NCBI GenBank assembly: GCA_044238845.1
Contig: JBIICN010000013.1
Coordinates: forward strand, 22,812-86,811
From: UBA4416 sp044238845
Lineage (GTDB): Bacteria; Bacteroidota; Bacteroidia; B-17B0; Aurantibacillaceae
Direction of reading: 5' to 3'
Length of the DNA: 64,000 nt
Shown: one piece after another, positions 32,960-41,974 of the stretch
How positions within the stretch are numbered: the first letter of the stretch is position 1
Layout of the letters: each line of letters begins with the position of its first letter
The notes under the pieces: model-generated
Told to the model about the DNA's origin: nothing
What the model saw: the letters and a program-made list of their open reading frames with translations, nothing else
Databases searched by the model: none
Made by a program: the position numbers and the translations under genes

Positions 32960-34504
32960 ATGAAAAAACTGATTGTATTAGCTTCGTTTATTGCCGTTGT
33001 TACAGGTTGTAACAAAAAGGCAGGAGAGTTAGTCGGCGTTGCGGGTAGAGAACAATGGTTTCAGCCAGATCCATTTGGTACCTTATACATTCCTATGGGA
33101 AGTTACCATATGGGGCCAAGCGACGAGGAAATCACTATGGCTCATACAGCTAAATCTAAAATGGTTTCTGTTCAGGCATTTTATATTGATGATTCTGAGA
33201 TTTCAAACAACGAGTATCGCCAGTTTGTTTATTGGGTGCGCGATTCAATAGCACGTAAGTTGTTGGCTTTTGGTTCAGGACCAGATGCTGAGGCTTTTCA
33301 GGTTTCACAAGATGATTTCTTATCTATGTGGCCAATTTATAAAGGTGATAACAATTTACAAGATCCTTACATTAATTGGGAAGAAAAAATTAAATGGGAC
33401 AGTGATGATGAAGATTACCGTTTAGATTTGCAACCATTGTATTTACCAGAAGGCGAACGTTTTTATAACCGTAAGGAAATTGATGCACGTAAATTAAATT
33501 ATGAGTATTATAGAATTGATATTCGTTTAGCAGCATCAAAAAATAATCGTTTCTTACCACAAAAATCTTTGGATATTCAAGATGCATCTCATGAATATAA
33601 AAAAGCAGAGTATATCAACGGTGTTCATTTAAATGATGGACAAAATGGAACTCCAGGTCAGCCTTCAACCGCTGTTGGCGATCCAGGTAAAGATCCAAAA
33701 ACATTAGGTACTTATAATGTTGATGATCAAGTATCTGTAGGGCAAGGAAATTATGTTCCTCGTGAGCGTAAAGGTGTTGATCGTTCGGTATTTATTTTAA
33801 AAGACGTTATTAATGTTTATCCTGATACATTGGCGTGGGTTCATGATTTCACTTATTCATTTAATGAGCCAATGACTAACATGTATTTCTGGCATCCAGC
33901 TTATGATGATTATCCAGTTGTTGGTATTACTTGGAAACAAGCTCGTGCTTTCAGTATATGGAGATCAAATTTATTAAACAACTATTTAATTGGTAATGGA
34001 ATGACCATCGTTAATGATTTCCGTTTACCAACTGAATCTGAGTGGGAATATGCGGCACGTGGTGGAAATGACTTATCTCCATATCCTTGGGGTGGTCCTT
34101 ATATCCGTAATGCAAGAGGATGTTTCTTAGGAAACTTTAAACCAATGAGAGGTTCGTATATAGATGATGGTGGATTTCACTCTGTATATATTTATTCTTA
34201 TAACCCTAATGATTATGGTTTATACTGTATGGCGGGTAACGTATCTGAATGGACAAGTAATGCATTTGATGAATCGGCATATGATTTCGCTCATGACTTA
34301 AATCCTGATTACGTGTATGAAGCACAAGATAAAGACGCGAATGTTTTAAAACGTAAAGTAATTCGTGGAGGATCTTGGAAAGATGTAGGTTACTATTTAC
34401 AGGTAAGTTCTAGAACATATGAATATCAAGACACTGCTAAATGTTATATTGGTTTCCGAAACGTTATGACTTATTTAGGTCGTTCTAAAGGAGATGAAAT
34501 TTAG
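32960..34504 (+). CDS. gldK: T9SS ring lipoprotein GldK/PorK
   Basis: 514-residue outer-membrane lipoprotein. The lipobox VVTGC (residues 13-17) follows a short signal. A formylglycine-generating-enzyme-like fold includes PMGSYHMGPSDEE (N-terminal), PTESEWEYAARGG, AGNVSEWTSNAF and VIRGGSWKD, all standard in GldK. GldK forms a large periplasmic ring with GldN that is linked to the trans-envelope motor GldLM. The middle insertion (about 215-275), rich in Gly, Asp and Lys, is family specific. It lies 180 bp after porP. A ten-codon mini-ORF in the same frame precedes it (32909-32941). Confidence 0.95.
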   Translation: MKKLIVLASFIAVVTGCNKKAGELVGVAGREQWFQPDPFGTLYIPMGSYHMGPSDEEITMAHTAKSKMVSVQAFYIDDSEISNNEYRQFVYWVRDSIARKLLAFGSGPDAEAFQVSQDDFLSMWPIYKGDNNLQDPYINWEEKIKWDSDDEDYRLDLQPLYLPEGERFYNRKEIDARKLNYEYYRIDIRLAASKNNRFLPQKSLDIQDASHEYKKAEYINGVHLNDGQNGTPGQPSTAVGDPGKDPKTLGTYNVDDQVSVGQGNYVPRERKGVDRSVFILKDVINVYPDTLAWVHDFTYSFNEPMTNMYFWHPAYDDYPVVGITWKQARAFSIWRSNLLNNYLIGNGMTIVNDFRLPTESEWEYAARGGNDLSPYPWGGPYIRNARGCFLGNFKPMRGSYIDDGGFHSVYIYSYNPNDYGLYCMAGNVSEWTSNAFDESAYDFAHDLNPDYVYEAQDKDANVLKRKVIRGGSWKDVGYYLQVSSRTYEYQDTAKCYIGFRNVMTYLGRSKGDEI

Positions 34505-34517
34505 TATTCTTAAATCG

Positions 34518-34599
34518 TAAAACACAAACACAACACATAAATACACACAAACACAACCAAAAAACAAAACAAAAATTCACTAACTAAACAAAAAACAAA
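34518..34599 (+). other. 82-nt leader without any G, upstream of gldL
   Basis: From 34518 to 34599 the + strand contains no G and few T, being almost only A and C (for example ACACACAAACACAACC). RNA of this composition cannot fold. It ends 3 bp before the gldL ATG and likely acts as an open, unstructured ribosome landing site for a highly translated gene. Confidence 0.65.
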
Positions 34600-34602
34600 G
34601 CT

Positions 34603-35400
34603 ATGAGCAAACTTCCTAAAGTAACCGGTTTTAAAAAGTATTTACACTTAGCATCATGTTTTGGTGCAGCAATCGTAATCGTTGGAGCCTTATTTAAAAT
34701 TATGCACTGGCCAGGTGCTTCTGCTGCCTTAATTGGTGGTCTTGGTACTGAAGCCGTATTATTCTGTTTATTTGCAATTGACATTCCTCATGAAGAATAT
34801 GATTGGACATTAGCATACCCTGAGTTAGGTGGTATGGGTGGTCATGAAGAAGAGCATCACAAAATTGATAGTGGGTTACCAGTATCTGCACAATTAGATG
34901 CAATGTTAGCTGATGCTAAAATTGGACCTGAATTAATTGAAAGTTTAGGTTCAGGTATGCGTGCTATTGGAGATAATGCTAGTAAAATGGCAGACATTAG
35001 TAATGCAACAGTGGCAACTAATGAATATGTTGATAGCGTTAAATCTGCTTCTAAAAATGTTTCTCATTTAGCTGATACTTATAGTAAAGCAGCTGATTCA
35101 ATTGCTAGTTTAGCAGAGTCTAATGACGCTGGTTCTTCAATTGGAGGTTCTTTAAACAGTGTTGCTAAAAATCTTTCGGCTTTAAATGCTACTTACGAAT
35201 TACAATTACAAGGTTCTCGTACGCACTTAGAAGCTACTGAAAAATTCTATGGTGGATTAGGTGAATTAATGAAAAACTTACATGATTCAGTGGATGATAC
35301 TAAAAAATATCGTGCTGAAATGTCTCAGTTATCTTCTAATTTAACAGCACTTAATACCATTTATGGTAATATGTTAGGTGCTATGAATTTTAATAAATAG
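34603..35400 (+). CDS. gldL: T9SS/gliding motor protein GldL
   Basis: 265-residue inner-membrane protein. Two transmembrane helices lie at about 12-32 and 40-58, containing FKIMHWPGAS, the conserved sequence that shapes the proton path, and Glu49 in IGGLGTEAVLF. The long cytoplasmic part (90-265) is helical, with SELLESLGSG-like segments and ALNATYELQLQGS. GldL forms a pentamer around a GldM dimer, and proton flow through it rotates GldM to power secretion and gliding. It lies between gldK (98 bp with the G-free leader) and gldM (95 bp with a 16-bp hairpin). Confidence 0.95.
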   Translation: MSKLPKVTGFKKYLHLASCFGAAIVIVGALFKIMHWPGASAALIGGLGTEAVLFCLFAIDIPHEEYDWTLAYPELGGMGGHEEEHHKIDSGLPVSAQLDAMLADAKIGPELIESLGSGMRAIGDNASKMADISNATVATNEYVDSVKSASKNVSHLADTYSKAADSIASLAESNDAGSSIGGSLNSVAKNLSALNATYELQLQGSRTHLEATEKFYGGLGELMKNLHDSVDDTKKYRAEMSQLSSNLTALNTIYGNMLGAMNFNK

Positions 35401-35414
35401 TATAAACCCACTAT

Positions 35415-35449
35415 GTAAATGAATGAAAGATTTTCTTTCATTCATTTAC
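35415..35449 (+). terminator. 16-bp perfect hairpin between gldL and gldM
   Basis: GTAAATGAATGAAAGA (35415-35430) pairs exactly with 35434-35449 around a TTT loop, 14 bp after the gldL stop. No T run follows, so it is more likely an mRNA 3'-end stabiliser, processing site or partial terminator than a full stop of the operon. It could set the GldL:GldM ratio, which is 5:2 in the known motor. Confidence 0.6.
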
Positions 35450-35495
35450 TATAAAATCATTTAAACATTTAATCTAAAAAAAACACTATAGCATT

Positions 35496-37154
35496 ATGGG
35501 AGGCGGTAAAGAAACACCAAGGCAGAAAATGATCGGTATGATGTACCTCGTATTGACGGCGCTTTTGGCAATGAACGTATCTAAACAAATTTTACAAGGA
35601 TATATTTCTGTAAATGAGAGTATGGAGCGTTCGAAAGAAAATTTGGAAGCAAATAATAAACGCGTTGATGAAGCTTTTAAAAACACAATAGCAGGTAATG
35701 CAGGAGCAAAACCCTATTATGATAGAGCTGTTGAAGCACAAAAGGAAATTAAACAGGTTTACGATTATATTGGCGAATTAAATAACATTGTTATTGGTAA
35801 GGTTCATCAAGTAGATCCTAAAATAGCAGATACAATGCAACTGCGTTATATGGAAAAAATGGATGATTATGATGTTCCAAGCCATGAGTTAGGCATATCT
35901 GAACCAAAAGAACCAAAATCGGGAGAGCACACTGCAGCTGAGTTAAGAGATAAATTAACAGGCTTAAGTGATAAGTTAATTGCAATGTTAGATAAAATGC
36001 AAAAAACTGATGGGCAGCACTTGTTGAAGGAAGATTATGAAGCAATGAAAAAGAAATTTGCATCTATTAAGCCTGTAGATAGTAAACGTGTAGAAGATGG
36101 AATTGAGTTTAACTGGGCAATGGATAACTTCTATCACTTACCTTTAGCAGCAGTTGTAACTAATTTTAATAAAATGCAAGCTGACTTAAAAAACGTTGAA
36201 GCTGAAGTTTTGCAAGTGTTCTCTGGAGCAAGTGGAAAATTAGCGATTAAGTTTGATGCGATTAAGGCTCGTGTTGTTGCGCCATCTTCTTATATTGCAG
36301 CTGGTCAACCTTATGTTGCCGATATCTTCTTAGCAGCATCTTCTTCTAAATTAGCAGCAGGCGATATGGAAATTTTGTTGAATGTCGATTCTGCAGCTGC
36401 TGCAGGAGGAGCTAAAGGTGAATCTGTTCCAATTGAAGGAGGTGAAGGTAAATTATCAAGAACTACAGGAGGAGAAGGTGATCAAGAGTACAAAGGAGTT
36501 ATTAAATATAAAAACCCTGATGGTACATATAAATATTATCCTTTTACTGGCGCATATAAAGTAGCTAAATCAGGAGCAAGTGTTTCTGCAGATCAAATGA
36601 ATGTGTTTTATGCAGGTGTACCAAATCCAGTTACAGCAGCAGCAGCAGGTATTTCTCCTGCTGATATTAGTGTAAGTGCTACTGGTGGTGGCGTAAGAGT
36701 TACTCCAAAAGGAGCTGGAAAATATGAATTTAACTTTACTGGTGTTGGTGAGTGTATGGTATCCGTATCTGCAAAAACTAAAGACGGAGTTAAATCTCAA
36801 GGTCCTCCAATTAAATTCCGTGTAAAACCTTTGCCAAAACCTGAATTAAAAATCGGTGGTAAATTTGCTCCTCAAGATATGAAAAAAGGAGAATTAGGTA
36901 TGGTGAGCGGTTTAGGTGCTGGTGCTAATGGATTTGATTTTCAAGCTAACTTTATTGTAATGTCTTATGAAGTTACAGGTAAAGCTAAAGGAAAGTTAAT
37001 GCAAGAATCAGGTACTGGAAATAACTTAAGTGCGGGTGCTGCTGGAATTTTAAAAGGAGCTGATGTAGGGACAAAAGTTTATATTGACGCTAAAGTAAAA
37101 GGACCAGACGGAAAAATTACATCAACTACTGTAGGTATAAAAGTTATTAAGTAA
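35496..37154 (+). CDS. gldM: T9SS/gliding motor protein GldM
   Basis: 552-residue inner-membrane protein with one N-terminal transmembrane helix (KMIGMMYLVLTALLAMNVS, about 10-28) and a long periplasmic part of four domains, the first helical (about 35-225) and the later ones beta-rich (YVADIFLAASS, VFYAGVPNPVTAAAAGI, KFRVKPLPKPELKIGGK). The dimer forms the shaft that couples the GldL proton channel to the GldK/GldN ring. The start GGGKETPRQKMIGMMYLVL is nearly invariant in the family. The gene is intact and 29 bp before gldN. Confidence 0.96.
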   Translation: MGGGKETPRQKMIGMMYLVLTALLAMNVSKQILQGYISVNESMERSKENLEANNKRVDEAFKNTIAGNAGAKPYYDRAVEAQKEIKQVYDYIGELNNIVIGKVHQVDPKIADTMQLRYMEKMDDYDVPSHELGISEPKEPKSGEHTAAELRDKLTGLSDKLIAMLDKMQKTDGQHLLKEDYEAMKKKFASIKPVDSKRVEDGIEFNWAMDNFYHLPLAAVVTNFNKMQADLKNVEAEVLQVFSGASGKLAIKFDAIKARVVAPSSYIAAGQPYVADIFLAASSSKLAAGDMEILLNVDSAAAAGGAKGESVPIEGGEGKLSRTTGGEGDQEYKGVIKYKNPDGTYKYYPFTGAYKVAKSGASVSADQMNVFYAGVPNPVTAAAAGISPADISVSATGGGVRVTPKGAGKYEFNFTGVGECMVSVSAKTKDGVKSQGPPIKFRVKPLPKPELKIGGKFAPQDMKKGELGMVSGLGAGANGFDFQANFIVMSYEVTGKAKGKLMQESGTGNNLSAGAAGILKGADVGTKVYIDAKVKGPDGKITSTTVGIKVIK

Positions 37155-37183
37155 TAATTGATATAAATTTAAATTCTAATTGT

Positions 37184-38041
37184 ATGATAAATTTCAAAAG
37201 TATATTGTTTTTAGCAATCACATTGATGGCTTTAAATGTAAAAGCTCAACCTGGTGTATTCCAGCCAGGCGATTATCGTGATGGAATTTACGACAAAGAA
37301 AATTCTAATAACAGAAGGTTTATTCCTTATACACATCTTCGTGAAGGTGATGTTAATTGGGAGAAACGTGTTTGGAGAAAGTTGGATATGCGTGAAAAGC
37401 AAAATCAACAATTATATTATCCAACGGAGGCTGTAACTAGTAGAATATCTTTAATGCAGTTAGTTTTAAAGTATGTTCTTTCTGGTCAAGTAATAGCATT
37501 TGTTGATGAAGAATTCTTACAGCCTTATGAGTTGTCAGCAATTAGAAATAAAATTGTTATTGTTGGAGATACTACAGATGTTGAGGAGTTTGATGCTAAT
37601 GGGAACTCTGTAATGGTTAGGAAGCCAGGAGTAACCGATTCTACTTGGATTTATGAAAACTTTACTTCTTTGGATTTAAAAGAAGATTGGTTTTTTGATA
37701 AACAAAAATCTGTATTAGAAGTTCGAATTTTAGCAATGGGCTTTAATGCGTTAAAACCAGGGAAAGAAGATATTGGTGAGTTTAATATGTTTTATACATA
37801 TTTTCCAGCTTGTCGTCCTTTCTTTGCAAAGCACGAAGTTTATAATGCTAAAAATGACGCTGAACGTAGAACATTTGAAGATATTTTCTGGAAAAGACAA
37901 TTCTCTTCAATTGCTACTAAAGAAACAAACGTTTATGATAGAACTATCGAGCGTTACTCAAAAGGGATTGATGCTTTGTTAGAGTCAGATCGTATCAAAA
38001 ACGACATCTTTAGATGGGAACATGATTTATGGCATTTCTAA
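37184..38041 (+). CDS. gldN: T9SS ring protein GldN/PorN
   Basis: 285-residue periplasmic protein with a signal peptide (INFKSILFLAITLMALNVKA). GldN family marks are WRKLDMREKQNQQLYYP, DTTWIYENFT-like TDSTWIYENF and the C-terminal EDIFWKRQFSSIATKETNVYDR (in part). It binds GldK to form the ring and touches GldM. It is the last gene of the porP-gldKLMN operon and is closed by a strong terminator at 38056. Confidence 0.95.
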   Translation: MINFKSILFLAITLMALNVKAQPGVFQPGDYRDGIYDKENSNNRRFIPYTHLREGDVNWEKRVWRKLDMREKQNQQLYYPTEAVTSRISLMQLVLKYVLSGQVIAFVDEEFLQPYELSAIRNKIVIVGDTTDVEEFDANGNSVMVRKPGVTDSTWIYENFTSLDLKEDWFFDKQKSVLEVRILAMGFNALKPGKEDIGEFNMFYTYFPACRPFFAKHEVYNAKNDAERRTFEDIFWKRQFSSIATKETNVYDRTIERYSKGIDALLESDRIKNDIFRWEHDLWHF

Positions 38042-38055
38042 TTTGATATAAAATT

Positions 38056-38087
38056 AAAAACCTCCTAAGAAATTAGGAGGTTTTTTT
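38056..38087 (+). terminator. Intrinsic terminator of the gld operon
   Basis: Perfect 8-bp stem CCTCCTAA (38061-38068) / TTAGGAGG (38073-38080) with a GAAA tetraloop, preceded by AAAAA and followed by seven T. It also faces the end of the ubiD-like gene and can serve both strands. Confidence 0.9.
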
Positions 38088-38104
38088 ATGTGCTATATTT
38101 TGAG

Positions 38105-39961
38105 TTATTTGATGCAGTTTAAACTACCACCTTTTTCAAAAAGCTTATCAACTCGTCTTTCAATTTCTGGGATTTTTTCTAAGGCTGGAGCATGATGAGG
38201 TTTTATTCGCGCGTCAATAATTAAATTATCACATCCAAAGTGCTTGTATTCAGTAAATGAATTAATACCATATACATCATGACTTGGATTAGATCGTGTA
38301 AAAGTAACCCATAACCAATTCTTTAAAGTTGCTGCTGTAAAAGAAGCATCATCCACAACAACAATCATTGGAAAACCTTTTAAATTAGTGTTTTTTTGAT
38401 TGACTTCATGATTAAAATTATCAAATTCAAGTTTTGCTTTTTCGTAGGATTCAAATTTGTTGCCTTGTAATACTAGTACGCCAGGAAATACAACTTGAGG
38501 ATTTTTGAAAGTAGTTAGTTCTTGCAGGTGATTATTAGTAGAAGTTGATAGTTCTCGGATTTTATTACCGTAAGCGGCTACAACTAATTTACTTCCACTA
38601 TTTAATCCAGTTCCGCTATAGTCCAAAGTATCAATGCTTGTATTAGTTTGAAAATGTAAATCTCTCTTTAAATTAATTCGCTCAAGCATATATTGATAAA
38701 ACTCTGCTTCGTTATGAGTAGAAATTTTTGTTGCTGAGCCTGCCGAAGTATTGGTTTCATCCGCAGTAATAAATAAATACTTGGCTAAACTTAATTGTCC
38801 CTTACCTAAAATATGATTAGCGATCGTTAGTAACTCTGCTGGTTGCTTGGTTTGATTATATGGCGTATAACGCTCGCTACCTATTGCTAATAATAATGGA
38901 TGAACACCTGCTGCATCAACAGCATGAACTTCTTTTACGCCAGGTAATTCATGTTTAATAGCATTGCCAGTTAATTCATGAATGATTTGTCCGAAACTTG
39001 TGTCTTCTTGTGGCGGACGACCAACAACCGTAAAAGGCCAAATGGCTTCTTCTCTATGATATACCTTATGAACTCGCATTAAAGGGAAATCATGTTTTAA
39101 ACTATAGTATCCAAGATGATCTCCAAAAGGTCCTTCTGGTTTATTTTCGATTGGATAAACTTCACCAGTGATTACAAAATCAGCATCAGTACTCACACAA
39201 AATCCGTCTTGATAAGTATATCTAAATCTTCTATTTCCTAATGCTCCAGCAAATGTCATTTCGCTTAATCCTTCAGGCAAAGGCATCACTGCTGCTACCG
39301 AATGGCTTGGTGGGCCGCCAATAAAAATTGACACTTTTAAAGGCTTGCCTAATTTGTTGGCCTTACTTTGATGAACTCCAATTCCTCTATGTAATTGATA
39401 ATGCAATCCAATTTCTTTATTTAAAATATAGTCGTTTCCATTTAACTGAATACGATACATTCCTAAGTTGGCATTCATAATACCTGGTTTATCAATATCC
39501 TCACTATATACTTGTGGTAAAGTTACAAAGGCGCCACCATCCATTGGCCAATGTTTAATTAAAGGAATTTTATCAATGGTAGTTTCTTTAAACAATACTG
39601 GTTTTGATAGAGGATTTTTTAATGGTAGGGCTGATAATGCTGTTAAAGATACATTGGCATATTTGAATGGATTTTTGAGTGCTTTAACAGGATTATTTTT
39701 TATTTCGATTAAGGTTTGAATTTTTTCAAGTGTATCTCTAAAAATAAACTTACTTCTGTCTAAAGTGCCAAAAATATTGGACGCACATTTGAATTCGGTT
39801 CCTTTTACATTTTCAAATAATAAAGCAGGACCATTCATTTCGTGAACACGTAAATGAATAGATGCCATTTCTAAATTTGGATCTACTTCTTCTTTGATTC
39901 TAATGAGATGATTGTTTTTTTCTAAATCATCTAAACAGGCTTTTAAACTCTTATATCCCAT
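38105..39961 (-). CDS. UbiD family decarboxylase (menaquinone biosynthesis decarboxylase type)
   Basis: 618-residue prenylated-FMN-dependent (de)carboxylase. The barrel carries MNANLGMYRIQLNG, GLHYQLHRGIGVH, FIGGPPSHSVAAVMPLPEG and the family signature EGPFGDHLGYYS. KEVHAVDAAGVHPLLL and a C-terminal RSNPSHDVYGI and FGCDNLIIDARIK follow. Bacteroidota proteins of this length are generally assigned to menaquinone or ubiquinone-like quinone synthesis. It needs a UbiX-type flavin prenyltransferase, not encoded here. In frame at about residue 405 it contains a short dispersed repeat read as TSAGS. The gene stands alone between the gld terminator and an NTF2-like gene on the other strand. Confidence 0.9.
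   Translation of the reverse strand: MGYKSLKACLDDLEKNNHLIRIKEEVDPNLEMASIHLRVHEMNGPALLFENVKGTEFKCASNIFGTLDRSKFIFRDTLEKIQTLIEIKNNPVKALKNPFKYANVSLTALSALPLKNPLSKPVLFKETTIDKIPLIKHWPMDGGAFVTLPQVYSEDIDKPGIMNANLGMYRIQLNGNDYILNKEIGLHYQLHRGIGVHQSKANKLGKPLKVSIFIGGPPSHSVAAVMPLPEGLSEMTFAGALGNRRFRYTYQDGFCVSTDADFVITGEVYPIENKPEGPFGDHLGYYSLKHDFPLMRVHKVYHREEAIWPFTVVGRPPQEDTSFGQIIHELTGNAIKHELPGVKEVHAVDAAGVHPLLLAIGSERYTPYNQTKQPAELLTIANHILGKGQLSLAKYLFITADETNTSAGSATKISTHNEAEFYQYMLERINLKRDLHFQTNTSIDTLDYSGTGLNSGSKLVVAAYGNKIRELSTSTNNHLQELTTFKNPQVVFPGVLVLQGNKFESYEKAKLEFDNFNHEVNQKNTNLKGFPMIVVVDDASFTAATLKNWLWVTFTRSNPSHDVYGINSFTEYKHFGCDNLIIDARIKPHHAPALEKIPEIERRVDKLFEKGGSLNCIK
38734..38748 (-). repeat. Short dispersed repeat inside the ubiD-like gene (CTGAGCCTGCCGAAG)
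   Basis: Same 15-bp core as in ispG (29738-29752) and gcvP (61406-61420, inverted), two pyrimidine positions differing. Translated in frame as part of NTSAGSAT. Confidence 0.7.
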
Positions 39962-40030
39962 ATATTTTAAACAGTCTAAAGATAAAGAGGTTTAAATTAA
40001 TAATTACATTTATGCAATTATATTTACACG

Positions 40031-40393
40031 ATGTCAGCACAAAATAATAAACAAATTGCTACAAAATGGTTTGAAGCATTTAACGAACATGATTTAGAAA
40101 AACTATTGGCCTTGTACGATGATAATGCTCAGCATTTTAGTCCTAAATTAAAAATTAGAAAACCAGAAACCCAAGGCTTAATTAAAGGAAAAGTTGCTTT
40201 AAGAGAATGGTGGCAAGATGCCTTTGATAGATTGCCCAGTTTACAATATGAAGTTATAAAATTGACTGCCGATGAAGAACAAGTGTTTATGGAATACATC
40301 AGACATGTTGATGGTGAAGAAGATTTATCGGTTGGTGAAGTGCTTCAAATAAGTAATGGGCTAATTGTATTTTCGAGAGTGTATCATGGTTAA
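40031..40393 (+). CDS. Nuclear transport factor 2-like (SnoaL-type) protein
   Basis: 120-residue cone-shaped NTF2-fold protein: NKQIATKWFEAFNEHDLEKLLALYDDNAQHFSP in part, GLIKGKVALREWWQDAFDRLP, then beta strands ending in VGEVLQISNGLIVFSRVYH. Such small proteins act as isomerases, hydrolases or ligand binders, and nothing here fixes the substrate. It is divergent from the ubiD-like gene and followed by a dispersed repeat. Confidence 0.85.
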   Translation: MSAQNNKQIATKWFEAFNEHDLEKLLALYDDNAQHFSPKLKIRKPETQGLIKGKVALREWWQDAFDRLPSLQYEVIKLTADEEQVFMEYIRHVDGEEDLSVGEVLQISNGLIVFSRVYHG

Positions 40394-40411
40394 TCTTAAT
40401 TTAAAATATTA

Positions 40412-40547
40412 AACCACATAGCAACATAGAAAAAGCGATTACTAAAATATAAGGGTAGAAAACTGTGTTTTGCGCATAGTATGCTATGTAAAAGCGTAGC
40501 TTCTATATTCAATTCATGTTTCATAAAAACTATGTGCCTATGTGTTT
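40412..40547. repeat. About 136-bp dispersed palindromic repeat, copy 2
   Basis: Begins AACCACATAGCAACATAGAA and ends CTATGTGCCTATGTG, with the inner block GCTATGTAAAAGCGTAGCTT that matches copy 1 at 19037-19172. The ends form an inverted repeat. It fills most of the 213-bp gap between the NTF2-like gene and the next. Confidence 0.75.
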
Positions 40548-40606
40548 AAAATTTAACAGCTATTAACTAGCCATAAATTCAGGATTTCTGTATCTTAGAC
40601 TTCGTA

Positions 40607-41872
40607 ATGAAAAAACTATTTCTAATACCATTATTTTTATTGTTAACTATTAAAGGTTTTAGCAGTTATATTTTAATTCCTATGGATGATACTCAGAAAA
40701 ATCATCTAAAGGCATACGGAATTGCGTATTGGAGTTTAAAAGGTGAATTAGAAATTCAGTGGTTAACGAATTATCGTGGTGGTAGTTTTTTAGTTCCTAA
40801 TTCAAAACCTGTAACTACAGAATGCACAATTAGAGGAATTAGTTATGAAATTATTTCGGATGCTCAAGCAAATGGAATTTTAGCTGAAATAGCAAATCCT
40901 GAAGTGAATCAAGATGCTATTAAATTAGAAAAAGCACCTCGTATTGCAGTTTATTCTCCTAAGATTAAACAACCTTGGGATGACGCTGTGACATTGGTTT
41001 TGAAGTACGCTGAAATTCCTTACGATGTGGTTTATGACGAAGAAATTATTGGCGATAAATTAGCAGATTACGATTGGTTGCATTTACATCACGAAGATTT
41101 TACAGGTCAATATGGGCGTTTTTACGGAGGTTTTCACCAAACTGCATGGTATCAAAACGAAGTAAAAGATAATGAAGAGCGCGCTAAAAAATTGGGCTTT
41201 ACAAAAGTGTCGCAATTAAAACTAGCGGTTGCAAAAAAAATAAATGACTATGTATTTACAGGTGGCTTTTTATTTGCGATGTGCAGCGCAACAGATAGTT
41301 ATGATATTGCTTTGGCTTCTGAAGGTATAGATATTTGCGAATCCATGTTTGATCATGACCCTGCTGATCCAGCTATGAATAAGAAAATTGATTTTAATAA
41401 AGGTTATGCTTTTGAAAAATATCAATTAAGTACAAATCCTTATGAATATGAATTTTCAACCATCGATGCCACTACACCACGCAGACAATATGGGATGACA
41501 AAGGATAATGATGTATTTACTTTGTTTGAATTTTCTGCTAAATGGGATCCAGTGCCAACGATGCTTTGTCAAAATCATACTCAAACGATTAAAGGATTTT
41601 ATGGACAAACAACTGCTTTTACAAAAACATACATCAAGAAAAATATTTTAATTTTAGGGGAAGCTAAAGCTTATAATGAAGCTCGTTACATTCATGGAGA
41701 CCACGGTAAAGGTACTTGGACCTTTTATGGTGGTCATGATCCAGAAGATTATGAGCATCGAGTAGAGGATCCACCAACAGATTTAAGTTTGCATCCTAAT
41801 TCTCCAGGATATAGATTAATTTTAAATAATATTTTATTTCCTGCTGCTAAGAAGAAAAAACAAAAGACATAA
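40607..41872 (+). CDS. Secreted protein of an uncharacterised Bacteroidota family (often named asparagine synthetase B)
   Basis: 421 residues with a signal peptide (KKLFLIPLFLLLTIKGFSS), then YILIPMDDTQKNHLKAYGIAYW, typical of a conserved Bacteroidota family that databases often label asparagine synthetase B. I see neither an N-terminal Cys glutaminase nor the PP-loop of AsnB, so that name is not supported. The body contains a LHLHHEDFTGQYG segment, a FAMCSATDSYDIALAS block like glutamine-amidotransferase-fold proteins, and GKGTWTFYGGHDPEDYEH near the end. It is probably periplasmic and of unknown activity. Its stop lies 2 bp before a 100-bp palindromic repeat. Confidence 0.75.
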   Translation: MKKLFLIPLFLLLTIKGFSSYILIPMDDTQKNHLKAYGIAYWSLKGELEIQWLTNYRGGSFLVPNSKPVTTECTIRGISYEIISDAQANGILAEIANPEVNQDAIKLEKAPRIAVYSPKIKQPWDDAVTLVLKYAEIPYDVVYDEEIIGDKLADYDWLHLHHEDFTGQYGRFYGGFHQTAWYQNEVKDNEERAKKLGFTKVSQLKLAVAKKINDYVFTGGFLFAMCSATDSYDIALASEGIDICESMFDHDPADPAMNKKIDFNKGYAFEKYQLSTNPYEYEFSTIDATTPRRQYGMTKDNDVFTLFEFSAKWDPVPTMLCQNHTQTIKGFYGQTTAFTKTYIKKNILILGEAKAYNEARYIHGDHGKGTWTFYGGHDPEDYEHRVEDPPTDLSLHPNSPGYRLILNNILFPAAKKKKQKT

Positions 41873-41874
41873 CC

Positions 41875-41974
41875 CGTCATTGCGAGGATTACGCCTTGGC
41901 GTGAGACGAAGCAATCTCAAATTATTCTTTTATTTTACTGCATATGAGATTACTTCGCTCCGCTCGTAATGACG
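41875..41974. repeat. 100-bp palindromic dispersed repeat overlapping the 3' end of lysA
   Basis: Left arm CGTCATTGCGAGGATTACG, right arm CGCTCGTAATGACG. The tips pair with one mismatch (CGTCATTGCGAG with CTCGTAATGACG), and an inner pair GAAGCAATCTC / GAGATTACTTC also matches with one mismatch. This 'CGTCATTGCGAG...GAAGCAATCTC' type occurs in many bacterial genomes. Its right 25 bp encode the last codons and the stop of lysA. Confidence 0.8.
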
